This document shows positions 23,781 to 32,217 of a stretch of 64,000 nt of DNA, piece after piece. Position 1 is the first letter of the stretch, and each line of letters opens with the position of its first letter. The translations under genes and the position numbers were made by a program. Origin of the DNA: Mesorhizobium sp. M4B.F.Ca.ET.203.01.1.1 (GTDB lineage: Bacteria; Pseudomonadota; Alphaproteobacteria; Rhizobiales; Rhizobiaceae); the NCBI RefSeq assembly GCF_004791025.1, contig NZ_SRUO01000002.1, forward strand, positions 1 to 64,000, read 5' to 3'. Under the pieces are notes generated by a model, which was not told where the DNA came from, searched no databases, and saw only the letters and a program-made list of their open reading frames with translations.

Positions 23781-24236
23781 ATGCCGCTGACTGTAGGCAT
23801 TGTCGATGACGACTGCTATCGGGTTTGCCGTTCATGCCTGTTGTCGACCATGCTCGCCTTGGCTGCCTGTTCGTCGTCCGGACCCGTCGAGCAGGAATCA
23901 AAAATCGCGGCGTCGGCTTCGCAGACAGCGGTGATGGTCATGGACGCCTGGGCCGCCGGCGCGGCTCCTTCAAACTATGCATCGGCCACATTGCAATCGA
24001 CGGCCGAGGCGCTTGTCGAGGTCGGTCGTCAGATAGAATCTGACAATCCTCCTGAATCCCCCAAGCGGCGCGAGGTCGTAACGGCGGTCGGTCAGCTGTC
24101 GGCTGCGGCCAAGGACGCTCAAGCGGGGGTAGAGGCTGGCAACCTGCGGCAAGTGAGTCAGGCGCGGCAGGAACTTCGGGCGGCCACGGCGAACCTGGCC
24201 GCCGCCTATGCCAAATATTTCGCGCCGAAATCATGA
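23781..24236 (+). CDS. Small lipoprotein
   Basis: A 151-residue protein with a lipobox: MPLTVGIVDDDCYRVCRSCL, then LSTMLALAAC, with lipidation likely at the cysteine of LAAC. The mature part is helical: ASQTAVMVMDAWAAGAAPSN, ATLQSTAEALVEVGRQIESD, REVVTAVGQLSAAAKDAQAG and ELRAATANLAAAYAKYFAPK. The start is uncertain because the signal is oddly polar; GGAGG lies three bases before ATG 23781. It overlaps the transporter start by four bases (ATGA), so it is part of that operon. Confidence 0.68.
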   Translation: MPLTVGIVDDDCYRVCRSCLLSTMLALAACSSSGPVEQESKIAASASQTAVMVMDAWAAGAAPSNYASATLQSTAEALVEVGRQIESDNPPESPKRREVVTAVGQLSAAAKDAQAGVEAGNLRQVSQARQELRAATANLAAAYAKYFAPKS

Positions 24237-25453
24237 AGAAGCTGCTCGAAATCTCGCTTGGTATCGTCACCAGCGTTGGCGGCTTTCTTGAAGTCGGATC
24301 AATGGCGACAGCCGCGCAAGCCGGCGCCACTTTCGGCTTGCGGCTGATCTGGGCCATCCTCCTCGGCACCATCTGCATCATCTTCCTGGTCGAGATGGCG
24401 GGCCGGTTCGCGGCCGTCAGCGGCCACACGATCGCCGACGGAATCCGCGAGAGGTTCGGCTTCAACACCTTCCTATGGCCGTTGCTGGCCACCTTGCTGG
24501 TCAATTTCATGGTGATGTCGGCAGAGATCGGCGGCGTTGCCATCGCGGCTGACCTTGCGACAGGGATCGGCTTTCAATGGTGGGCAATACCAGTGGCATT
24601 CCTGGCGTGGCTGTTCTTATGGAAAGGCACCTTCGGGTTCATCGAGAAGGGCGTGGCGGTCCTCGGTCTTGTCACGCTCTGCTTCGTGGTCGCGGCGGTG
24701 ATGCTGAAGCCGGATTGGAAACAGGTTGCGGCTGGCGCCGTGCCGAGCTTGCCGGATCATGACGCTGAAAGCTACTGGTTCATGGCAGTCAGCATTCTGG
24801 GCGCGTCGATATCCCCCTACCTCTTCATGTTCTATTCCTCAGGCGCCGTCGAGGACCACTGGGACAAGACCTATCTCGGCACGAATCGCGCAATTGCGGG
24901 CCTCGGCATGAGCTTTGGTGGCACCATCTCGGTCAGTGTGCTGATCGTGGCCGCGCTGGTCTTAGGCGAGCACGGAGTTAACCAGGTCGATGATTATCAT
25001 CAACTGCCACTGCTCCTGATCCCGATATTCGGGTTCTGGGGCTTTGTCCTTTTTGTCGCTTCGCTTGCCATAGCCTGTTTCGGCGCGGCGCTCGAAATCG
25101 CCCTGCAGCAGGCCTACCTCGTCGCGCAAGGCTTCGGCTGGACGTGGGGAGAAGACAGGAAACCACGCGAAGATCCCGGCTTCTGCAGCGTCTATACGAT
25201 CTCGCTGCTTCTTGCCGCCATACCAATAGGCCTTGGCCTCGACCCGCTGAAACTCACGATCTTCTCCATGGCAGTCACGGCAGCCAGCCTGCCCCTGACC
25301 GTGGTGCCATTCCTCTTCCTGCTCAACGATGAACGTTATGTCGGCGACCATCGCAACGGCATGATTTCGAATGCCGCGGTGATCTTCGTCATTGCGCTGG
25401 GTTTCGTCCTTGCCGTGGTGGCCATACCCTTGCAGATATTCGGAGGCTCGTGA
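24233..25453 (+). CDS. Nramp-related divalent metal transporter
   Basis: A 406-residue inner-membrane protein with about eleven helices and the Nramp fold. Helix 1 reads LGIVTSVGGFLEVGSMATAA; the canonical metal-binding DPGN motif is replaced by GGFLEVGS. Helix 6 reads SILGASISPYLFMFYSSGAV instead of the AxMPHNL pattern. Both changes place it with the Nramp-related branch (magnesium-type or of unknown ion) and not with Mn/Fe transporters. Other Nramp features, such as EDHWDKTYLGTNRAIAGLGM, are clear. It lies between a lipoprotein and a PRC-barrel-like protein and is likely co-transcribed with both. Confidence 0.82.
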   Translation: MKKLLEISLGIVTSVGGFLEVGSMATAAQAGATFGLRLIWAILLGTICIIFLVEMAGRFAAVSGHTIADGIRERFGFNTFLWPLLATLLVNFMVMSAEIGGVAIAADLATGIGFQWWAIPVAFLAWLFLWKGTFGFIEKGVAVLGLVTLCFVVAAVMLKPDWKQVAAGAVPSLPDHDAESYWFMAVSILGASISPYLFMFYSSGAVEDHWDKTYLGTNRAIAGLGMSFGGTISVSVLIVAALVLGEHGVNQVDDYHQLPLLLIPIFGFWGFVLFVASLAIACFGAALEIALQQAYLVAQGFGWTWGEDRKPREDPGFCSVYTISLLLAAIPIGLGLDPLKLTIFSMAVTAASLPLTVVPFLFLLNDERYVGDHRNGMISNAAVIFVIALGFVLAVVAIPLQIFGGS

Positions 25454-25812
25454 TGGATCTGCTGCGCGATCTACTGGACAAACAGGTCGTCGACCGCAGG
25501 CAGGTCAAGATCGGAAAGGTGGACGGATTGGTGGCCGAGTTGAGGCACGGCAAACCGCCCAGGATCGTCGCGGTCGAGCTTGGCTCGATCACGCTGGCGC
25601 GCCGCCTTGGTTCGCGACCGGGACGCTGGGTGGCCTGGCTCGCGGCAAGGCTTGGCGGCGAACGCCATGCCGAGCCGCACCGCATAGCGTGGAAGAAGGT
25701 GCGAAATATCGGTGTCGACATCGAAGTCGACGTTGATGTGCGGCGGACGGCGATCTTCGATTGGCAGGACTGGCTGCGCGATCACATTATCGGCCGCATT
25801 CCAGGAGCTTGA
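25453..25812 (+). CDS. PRC-barrel-like protein linked to the Nramp-related gene
   Basis: A 119-residue soluble protein. DLLDKQVVDRRQVKIGKVDG, LVAELRHGKPPRIVAVELG and ITLARRLGSR read as the beta strands of a PRC-barrel-like domain. The second half has RIAWKKVRNIGVDIEVDVDV. It starts on the last base of the transporter stop (TGATG), so it is translated with it. PRC barrels often bind ligands or partner proteins, and a paralogous unit forms the first 100 residues of the next gene. A regulatory or sensor role for the transporter is inferred. Confidence 0.65.
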   Translation: MDLLRDLLDKQVVDRRQVKIGKVDGLVAELRHGKPPRIVAVELGSITLARRLGSRPGRWVAWLAARLGGERHAEPHRIAWKKVRNIGVDIEVDVDVRRTAIFDWQDWLRDHIIGRIPGA

Positions 25813-25814
25813 CC

Positions 25815-27098
25815 ATGGCCTCCGTCAACCTCGAACATCTTGCCGGTCGAAGGGTGCTATCGCTGCGCGGCAAAAGCGTCGGTCACATTGAGGAGATACG
25901 CGCCGAGCGTGATGGTGACGATCTCGTCGTAACCGAATTCCACGTCGGCATTTTCGCTGCTTTCGAGCGCCTCTCTGCCTCGGCAATTGGCGTCGCGATG
26001 CTGGACTTGTTTGGCTTGCGCCACCGCGACTGCCTGTACCGCATTCCCTGGGAGAAGCTCGATATCTCCGATCCAACCAGACCTCGGCTGCGATGCACCC
26101 TCGAGCAACTTTCTCATATGAAGGCGGGAATTGACGGCAAGGGCAAGGCATGGTCGTCCAACAGCTTGCGGCACGTCATGGCGAGCTCAGTGTGGAAAAT
26201 TGCTCTCACAGTTTTCCTATGTGCAAGCGGCGTTGGTACGGTCTTGTGGTACATGACCGGGGCGCAGCCCCCTTTCTCGAACCAGGATCAGCAATTTGAA
26301 GGCCCGGTCGATGTCGCGCATGGTGAGCTCGTCTTCGCGGCAGGGGATTGCGCTTCCTGTCATGCGACACCGGGGCAATCCGATCGCCTAAAGCTGGGCG
26401 GCGGGATGGCGCTCGCTTCACCATTCGGCACCTTTCGGCCTCCCAACATATCTCCCGATCCGGTGGATGGCATTGGCGCATGGACCGTCACCGACTTGGC
26501 AAATGCACTCCTCGGCGGCGTGTCGCCAGAGCGTCAACACTACTACCCTTCTTTTCCCTACACGAGCTTTACCAGCATGACGGCCGAGGACGTCAGGGAC
26601 CTGCACGCCTATCTCAGGACGCTTCCCAAGGTTTCGGGGCGTGCGCCACCGCATGATCCTGCGATCCTGTTCGGCATCCGGCGGTCCATGGGCATTTGGA
26701 AAATGATGTTCTTTCGCCAAGGCACGACCTCTGCGCGCCTCGACGGAGATCCCGTGCATGATCGCGGCGCGTATCTCGTCGAGTCCGTCTCGCATTGCGC
26801 TGAGTGCCATTCGACCCGCAACGCTTTTGGCGCCATCAAGTCGGACACTCGATTTGCCGGTGGCATCGATCCTCAAGGAACGGGATTCGTGCCAAACATC
26901 ACGCAGCACAGATTGAGCGGATGGACAGAGAACGACATCGCGACGATGCTCAAAACTGGGGAAACGCCCAGCCACGGTCGCGTCGGATCCTCGATGGCCG
27001 ATGTAGTGACGAATACGGCAATGCTGCCTGACAGCGACCGCCAGGCGATTGCACGTTACATCAAACGTCTGCCACCGATTGCCACGCCGCGCCCTTGA
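25815..27098 (+). CDS. PRC-barrel-like / diheme cytochrome c fusion protein
   Basis: 427 residues in three parts. Residues 1-105 (VNLEHLAGRRVLSLRGKSVG, then HIEEIRAERDGDDLVVTEFH) are a PRC-barrel-like unit like that of the neighbouring gene. A single membrane helix follows at about 126-147. Residues 165-427 are a diheme cytochrome c with CASCH (179-183) and CAECH (328-332) heme sites. Axial methionines are likely, among them that in KLGGGMALASPFGTFRPPNI. Parts 2 and 3 resemble membrane-bound cytochromes that feed alcohol or aldehyde dehydrogenases. An internal ATG (26178) could start an unfused cytochrome but lacks a ribosome site. It converges on the cytochrome oxidase block. Confidence 0.8.
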   Translation: MASVNLEHLAGRRVLSLRGKSVGHIEEIRAERDGDDLVVTEFHVGIFAAFERLSASAIGVAMLDLFGLRHRDCLYRIPWEKLDISDPTRPRLRCTLEQLSHMKAGIDGKGKAWSSNSLRHVMASSVWKIALTVFLCASGVGTVLWYMTGAQPPFSNQDQQFEGPVDVAHGELVFAAGDCASCHATPGQSDRLKLGGGMALASPFGTFRPPNISPDPVDGIGAWTVTDLANALLGGVSPERQHYYPSFPYTSFTSMTAEDVRDLHAYLRTLPKVSGRAPPHDPAILFGIRRSMGIWKMMFFRQGTTSARLDGDPVHDRGAYLVESVSHCAECHSTRNAFGAIKSDTRFAGGIDPQGTGFVPNITQHRLSGWTENDIATMLKTGETPSHGRVGSSMADVVTNTAMLPDSDRQAIARYIKRLPPIATPRP

Positions 27099-27138
27099 AG
27101 CAATTCCAGGGAAAGCATGAAGTGACATTTCATCCGCT

Positions 27139-27555
27139 TCATTGTGCGTAGAGATACGCTGCGAGGTCTTTGGCTTCCTGTTGCGAGATACCGGTCGCCG
27201 GCATCGCAGTCCGCGGGGAGAAGCTCCGGGGCGAAACGATCCATGCGACAAGGTTGTCGGAATTGTTTTCCAGTACGCCCGCGATGTACAGCCGCTTCGA
27301 CAGCCCAGTGAGAGGCGCGCCTGTCTGGCCGTCGGCTCCCGGTATCCCCTCAATAGTGTGGCAGCCGGAGCAGCCGTATCGTCGGAAGATTTCCGGTGCG
27401 CGTGCGGGATCGCCGTCGGTGATCGCTTTGGCTACGGCCGCCCGGCTGTGGTTGTCGCGCGCGATATTGATTGTGGCAAAAGCGGCCGATGCCGCGACGA
27501 GGGCAATGCCTATTAATGCGGTCCGGCCTGAGAGAGGTGTCGGCTGGTCAGGCAT
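27139..27555 (-). CDS. Membrane-anchored monoheme cytochrome c
   Basis: A 138-residue cytochrome c: N-terminal membrane anchor (TALIGIALVAASAAFATINI), heme site CSGCHTIEG, and a distal methionine candidate in AMPATGISQQEAKDLAAYLY. It follows CtaG with an 8-base overlap and ends the oxidase operon. It probably carries electrons to the oxidase on the periplasmic side. ATG 27555 is chosen because the upstream extension lies within ctaG. Confidence 0.85.
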   Translation of the reverse strand: MPDQPTPLSGRTALIGIALVAASAAFATINIARDNHSRAAVAKAITDGDPARAPEIFRRYGCSGCHTIEGIPGADGQTGAPLTGLSKRLYIAGVLENNSDNLVAWIVSPRSFSPRTAMPATGISQQEAKDLAAYLYAQ

Positions 27556-28426
27556 TTTGAGCTCTTCGTTCACTCGATCCCAGAATCCAGAGCGCAAGCA
27601 TCGCCATTGCCGCCACCGCATAGATCGTGCCGGCGGGCACCCACATGATCATGCCCGCCAATTGCTGGTCTTCCAGAGGCGTCAGCCCCCAGGCCATGGC
27701 GGTGCGGGTCTGCGCGATGTAGAGCACGCGTGGAGCGAGAGCGATCAAGGCACCCAGAATACTCGTGTGAACCATGGTCGCGAACAGATGCCAGGCCGAG
27801 GCGCCGTAATCACTCCGCCAGATCATCGCCCACCAGAACAATATCGCTGTCACAAAGAAGCAAAGATGCTGGACGCGATGCAGGGCAGTGTTGGTGACGG
27901 CCGCGTCGAACAATACCGGCAGGTGCCAGGCCCAGATCGCGAAGCCATGAACGATGGTCGCATTCAAGGTGCCCGTACACCAGTCCCACGGACCGCGAAC
28001 CAGGGGCGAACACATCCCTGATGCAGCCACGCGACGCGCTCGTCCTGGCAGCCCCCACATCAGGATGCCAACCGGGCGCGCAAGCACGATCAAAGGTGCC
28101 GAGACGGCCATGACCATCTCGTGCTCGATCATATGGAATGTATAAAGGTGCTCACCTAGCCAGTGAAGCGGCGACAGCAGCGCCGCCGCCAGTGTCAGCC
28201 AGCCGCTACAGTAGAGCAAAGCGCGCATGAGCATGCCGCCGGGTTGCCGCGCGCGCCGTGCCAGCCTTGTCACGCCCGCTCCGTAGAGTAGTGCAAGCAT
28301 CGCAAGTGGCACGACGATCCACGGGTCAAAGGTCCAGGGATAGCCAGAACCATGGGTCTCGTCGCCGTGCGCCATTGCCGGGGAAGCGATCATGAAGAAG
28401 AACAGTATGCGGATCAGCGCTGGCAT
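27548..28426 (-). CDS. ctaG: CtaG-type cytochrome c oxidase assembly protein (caa3 type)
   Basis: A 292-residue polytopic membrane protein of the CtaG_Caa3 family. It has seven helices (for example PWIVVPLAMLALLYGAGVTR, LTLAAALLSPLHWLGEHLYT, HMIEHEMVMAVSAPLIVLA). Conserved histidines in HMIEHEM and LHRVQHLCFFVTAILFWWA are thought to bind copper for CuB or heme insertion. An N-terminal signal-like stretch with HGDETHG may bind metal. It overlaps the small membrane protein gene by 13 bases and is part of the oxidase operon. Confidence 0.87.
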   Translation of the reverse strand: MPALIRILFFFMIASPAMAHGDETHGSGYPWTFDPWIVVPLAMLALLYGAGVTRLARRARQPGGMLMRALLYCSGWLTLAAALLSPLHWLGEHLYTFHMIEHEMVMAVSAPLIVLARPVGILMWGLPGRARRVAASGMCSPLVRGPWDWCTGTLNATIVHGFAIWAWHLPVLFDAAVTNTALHRVQHLCFFVTAILFWWAMIWRSDYGASAWHLFATMVHTSILGALIALAPRVLYIAQTRTAMAWGLTPLEDQQLAGMIMWVPAGTIYAVAAMAMLALWILGSSERRAQNA

Positions 28427-28722
28427 GGGTCGAGCAGCATCGTGGCCGCCTCCTGCAACGACAACGCAAAGACAAACGCCAGTGCGACCAGGAAACCTGC
28501 GTCAACGACAAATCGCTTCGATTTGACCAATCCGTTTGACGTCACCCGAGATGCGGCGACGCCGGCGACCGACGCAACGAGAAGGATGCCGCACAAGGCG
28601 GCGGTCCAGGAAAAACTTTGCCGGCAATCGATGTAGGGTGTGATCTGCCCAAGCTGGGTGCTGAGCGCCCAGCTTATGGGCGGCACAAGGAGTCCAGCGT
28701 TTGGGAGCCAACTTTTGGTCAA
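28414..28722 (-). CDS. Small membrane protein of the oxidase operon
   Basis: A 102-residue protein with two to three membrane helices (SFSWTAALCGILLVASVAGV and FVVDAGFLVALAFVFALSLQ). The start is TTG 28722, whose first bases overlap the subunit III stop as TTGA; this is the only start that keeps the whole membrane protein. Genes of this size and place are common in oxidase clusters of alphaproteobacteria but have no name. A role in assembly is plausible. Confidence 0.6.
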   Translation of the reverse strand: MTKSWLPNAGLLVPPISWALSTQLGQITPYIDCRQSFSWTAALCGILLVASVAGVAASRVTSNGLVKSKRFVVDAGFLVALAFVFALSLQEAATMLLDPCQR

Positions 28723-29321
28723 AGCCGTGGAGCCCAATAGAGGCAGGCATACATTGGCAACCAGGTCGCCACGACGAAGTTCCAGTACATCACATTGTCG
28801 CTGACATCCCCAAAGCGCCGCGGATTGTCGCCATGCCGCGAAAACATCAGGCAAGTCAGCACCAATGTCTCCACCAGATCGGTCAGGATGTGGGTGGTGT
28901 GCAGGCCGAGCATGACCCACACGATCGAGCCGTAGGCATTCTGATCCCACTGGATATGCATCGCCGGAAACTCGAAGGCACGCAGGACAAGCGGCGCTAT
29001 TCCGATCAGGGACATGATGATCAGCCCGATACGCACCTTCCGCAAGTCCTGGTCACGCGCCCAGCGTGCCAACAAGATGTTCGGAAACAAGCTCGCCACC
29101 AGCAAAACCGTCAGCGTCGTCCCAGGCAGCAGATCGGGCGGCGGGGCATCCGGAGGCCAGCGTGGTGCCAGGCTCATGAGATAGAGGTAGACGACGATGG
29201 AAAGCGCAAAGCCAGTGGCTTCAATAAGCATGAATGCGAGCGTCCCCCACCAGGACAAGCTCGCGGTGCCGAGGCCATGCGGGGGAAGGTCCGTCAGGTC
29301 AAGCACCACGCCTTCCTTCAT
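28719..29321 (-). CDS. coxC: Cytochrome c oxidase subunit III
   Basis: A 200-residue heme-copper oxidase subunit III with five or more membrane helices. SLSWWGTLAFMLIEATGFAL carries the conserved glutamate of helix 3-type proton-uptake regions; AYGSIVWVMLGLHTTHILTD has the family histidine. GGAGG lies six bases before ATG 29321. The start overlaps the end of coxA by four bases (ATGA), as expected for coupled subunits. Confidence 0.9.
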   Translation of the reverse strand: MKEGVVLDLTDLPPHGLGTASLSWWGTLAFMLIEATGFALSIVVYLYLMSLAPRWPPDAPPPDLLPGTTLTVLLVASLFPNILLARWARDQDLRKVRIGLIIMSLIGIAPLVLRAFEFPAMHIQWDQNAYGSIVWVMLGLHTTHILTDLVETLVLTCLMFSRHGDNPRRFGDVSDNVMYWNFVVATWLPMYACLYWAPRL

Positions 29322-31228
29322 GACTCGTCCTCCGGCACGCCCTTGGGCCAGAACCAGCCAATGAGTGCAATCGCGATTGGTATCGATCCCCAGACCACCG
29401 CCCAAGGTGTGAATATCGACCAGATCAGCGTCGCGGTGGTGGCGATTGCCGCCAATAGCGGCCAGATCGAATCCCCGGATGACGCTTCACGCGCCTCCGG
29501 GGTCGCTTCAACGATGCTGCTGACCAACAGCTCACGACGGTCGACGCGCAGGCCCGCAGCAACGGGAAGGACATCTCGGCGGTCCGACAGGGGATCAAGG
29601 CCGCCGACCACCGGTAGCCGGGCGAAGTTGTACGGCGGTGGTGGGGACGAGGTGGCCCATTCGAGCGTCGAGGCCTCCCAAGGGTTGGACGACGCGACGG
29701 CGCCTGTCCTCGCACTGCGTATGACGTCGATGAAAAACAAAAGAAAGCCGCCAGCAAGGATGACCGCGCTGAGGCTGATGAACATATTCAGGCCGGACCA
29801 TGGCATCTCTGGCTGGTAGGTGTAGATCCGGCGCGGCATGCCCTGCAGGCCGAGGATATGCATGGGAAAAAAAGTCAGGTTGAAGCCCACGAAGATCAGG
29901 CCGAACACCCAGCGTCCGCGTGTCTCGCTCATCAACCGCCCAGTCAGCTTCGGGAACCAGTAGTAGAGCGCACCGAGCAAAGGAAAGACCGCGCCGCCGA
30001 CCAGGACGTAGTGAAAATGCGCGACGACGAAATAGGTGTCGTGGACTTGGGTGTCGAACGGCACAGACGCCACCATCACTCCGGTCAGACCACCGATGAC
30101 GAAGGTGACGATGAACCCGATTGCGAACAAGAATGGCGTCGTGAAGATCGGTCTGCCTGCCCATATCGTCGCGAGCCAACAGAATATCTGCAGTCCCGCC
30201 GGAACCGCGATCGCCATGCTCGAGGCGGTGAAAAAGCTCTCTCCCAACCGGGGAAGGCCGGCCACGAACATATGATGGACCCAAAGCCCAAAGGCCAGGA
30301 TACCTGTGGCGATCAATGCCATCACCATGGCCAGATAGCCGAACACCGGCCGACGCGTAAACGTCGCGACGATTGTCGATACCATCCCCACCGCCGGCAG
30401 GAAGATGATGTAAACCTCCGGGTGTCCGAAAAACCAGAACAGGTGTTGCCATAGCAGTACATCGCCGCCTTCGGCCGGATTGAAGAAATGTGTCTCGACC
30501 AGTCGGTCGAGAATAAGGGCCGTGCTTGCGACCATGATCGCTGGCATCGCTAGGATGACAACAAACGACGTGACCAGCATCGACCAGACGAACAACGGGA
30601 TACGGTCGAGAGACATTCCTGGCGCGCGGTGCTTGAAGACAGTCACGACGATCTCGACGGCTACAGCGAGCGCGGAGACTTCGGTGAAGGTGATCATCTG
30701 CGCCCAGATGTCGGCCCGCTTTCCCGCCGCGTATTGGGGACCGGAGAGCGGGACATAGGCGAACCAGCCGACATCCGGTCCGGTATCGAGCACAAAGGCG
30801 ATCCATAGAAGCAAGCCGCCGGCGAGATACATCCAATAAGAGAATGCATTGAGACGCGGAAAGGCGATGTTTCTGGTCCCAACCATCAAGGGCACGAGGT
30901 AGACCGCCATCGCTTGCATGACGGGCACGGCGAACAGGAACATCATGTTCGTGCCGTGCATGGTGAAAAGCTGGTTGTAGCGATCGGGCCCGATGAAGCG
31001 AGCTTCGGGTTGCGCCAGTTGCAATCGCATTAGCAGGGACAGCAATCCGCCAAGCGCCAGGAAGACAAAGGCAGTGGTGATGTAGCGTCGGCCGATGACT
31101 TTGTGATCGACCGTGGCAAGGGCACCCCACACGCCCGGCGTTGTCGACCAGATCGCCGCAAGTCGACGGTCGATTTCAGCAGCGTCGAATGCTGTGTCAC
31201 GAAGCGCGCCGGCATTTCTTGACGTCAT
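29318..31228 (-). CDS. coxA: Cytochrome c oxidase subunit I (caa3-like)
   Basis: A 636-residue catalytic subunit that reduces oxygen to water and pumps protons. Key sites: heme a ligand region FTMHGTNMMFLFAVPVMQAM, CuB and its crosslinked tyrosine in FWFFGHPEVYIIFLPAVGM, VHHMFVAG, and the HDTYFVVAHFHYVLVGG loop with heme ligands. Twelve core helices are followed by an extra tail of about 100 residues with two more helices (LLAAIATTATLIWSIFTPWA and VWGSIPIAIALIGWFW), a subunit IV-like fusion. It overlaps coxB by four bases. Confidence 0.95.
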   Translation of the reverse strand: MTSRNAGALRDTAFDAAEIDRRLAAIWSTTPGVWGALATVDHKVIGRRYITTAFVFLALGGLLSLLMRLQLAQPEARFIGPDRYNQLFTMHGTNMMFLFAVPVMQAMAVYLVPLMVGTRNIAFPRLNAFSYWMYLAGGLLLWIAFVLDTGPDVGWFAYVPLSGPQYAAGKRADIWAQMITFTEVSALAVAVEIVVTVFKHRAPGMSLDRIPLFVWSMLVTSFVVILAMPAIMVASTALILDRLVETHFFNPAEGGDVLLWQHLFWFFGHPEVYIIFLPAVGMVSTIVATFTRRPVFGYLAMVMALIATGILAFGLWVHHMFVAGLPRLGESFFTASSMAIAVPAGLQIFCWLATIWAGRPIFTTPFLFAIGFIVTFVIGGLTGVMVASVPFDTQVHDTYFVVAHFHYVLVGGAVFPLLGALYYWFPKLTGRLMSETRGRWVFGLIFVGFNLTFFPMHILGLQGMPRRIYTYQPEMPWSGLNMFISLSAVILAGGFLLFFIDVIRSARTGAVASSNPWEASTLEWATSSPPPPYNFARLPVVGGLDPLSDRRDVLPVAAGLRVDRRELLVSSIVEATPEAREASSGDSIWPLLAAIATTATLIWSIFTPWAVVWGSIPIAIALIGWFWPKGVPEDES

Positions 31229-32217
31229 TTCAGGCTCTCCATGTAGGCGGAGATATTTTGCAGCTCGACGCTGGTCAGCGGCACCATCGGCATATTGTTC
31301 CCGGGTTTGAGCGTCTGGGGATCGGCAATCCAGGCCGCCAACGAACCACGCGTGGTTTCCAGCAGCCCGGCCGCGATCGTCTGACGTCCGCCGATGTGAG
31401 TGAGGTCTGGTCCGGTCGTGCCTTTGGCCGCCGTACCGCGTACCGTGTGGCAGGCCGAACAGGGCTTGGCCAGAAAAGCCACTTGCCCAGCGGCCGCATC
31501 CGGATCGGCCGGCGTCAATGCATCACCACGTTGCGACGCAGCCCAGCGTTCAAAGTCGGCCGGCGCCTCGGCGATCACCAGGACTGCCATGTGGCTGTGC
31601 TGCAAGCCGCAGAATTCCGCGCATTGGCCCCGATACGCCCCCGGCTTTTCGGCACGCAGCAGCAAACTGTTGGACCGGCCCGGGACAACGTCTTGCTTTC
31701 CGGCGAGGCTTGGCACCCAGAACGAATGGATGACATCGACGCCTTCAAGCCGGACCTGGACATCCGTCCCCACGGGGATGTGGATTTCGTTGGCCGTCTG
31801 AAAGCCGCGCGACGCATCGGAGCCGGCGTAGAATACCTGCCACCACCATTGCTGTCCCCGCACCGTGATCGTGAGGGCCGCGCTCCCCGGAACACCAATG
31901 TTGCGGGTGGTGTAGAAGCTTGCAATCGTCAGACCGGCAATGATGACAACGCTGGCCGCGACCGCCGCGAACACCACTGTTGTCAGCCGGCCCTCGGAGT
32001 TTGCGTCTTCCGCTCCGGCGCGGCGGCTCCGCAGGAGCGCCAAGCCAAGCACGACGATCACCACGATCCAGATCACCGTGCACACGGCGACTATACCGAT
32101 GATCAGGTGTTCGACATGAATTGCAGGACCGCCGTGCGGATCAAGCGCGGACTGCTTGCCGCTGCAGGCAGATGCAACAGCCATGATTGAAAGCAGAATA
32201 AGGCGAACATTTCTCAA
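31225..32217 (-). CDS. coxB: Cytochrome c oxidase subunit II with C-terminal cytochrome c
   Basis: A 330-residue lipoprotein-type subunit II. The N-terminus MRNVRLILLSIMAVASAC ends in a lipobox cysteine. Two membrane helices follow (IIGIVAVCTVIWIVVIVVLG and VVFAAVAASVVIIAGLTIAS), then a CuA domain (WWWQVFYAG, CAEFCGLQHSHM) and a fused cytochrome c (CSACHTVRG). Start TTG 32217 overlaps the stop of the upstream cytochrome gene as TTGA; no ATG is available without losing the signal. A caa3-type subunit that accepts electrons from soluble or membrane cytochromes c. Confidence 0.93.
   Translation of the reverse strand: MRNVRLILLSIMAVASACSGKQSALDPHGGPAIHVEHLIIGIVAVCTVIWIVVIVVLGLALLRSRRAGAEDANSEGRLTTVVFAAVAASVVIIAGLTIASFYTTRNIGVPGSAALTITVRGQQWWWQVFYAGSDASRGFQTANEIHIPVGTDVQVRLEGVDVIHSFWVPSLAGKQDVVPGRSNSLLLRAEKPGAYRGQCAEFCGLQHSHMAVLVIAEAPADFERWAASQRGDALTPADPDAAAGQVAFLAKPCSACHTVRGTAAKGTTGPDLTHIGGRQTIAAGLLETTRGSLAAWIADPQTLKPGNNMPMVPLTSVELQNISAYMESLK

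Noticed and set aside
29595..31130. Minus-strand frame of 511 residues overlapping coxA
   Set aside because: It is the alternative frame of coxA; composition is shadow-like and no domain is seen.
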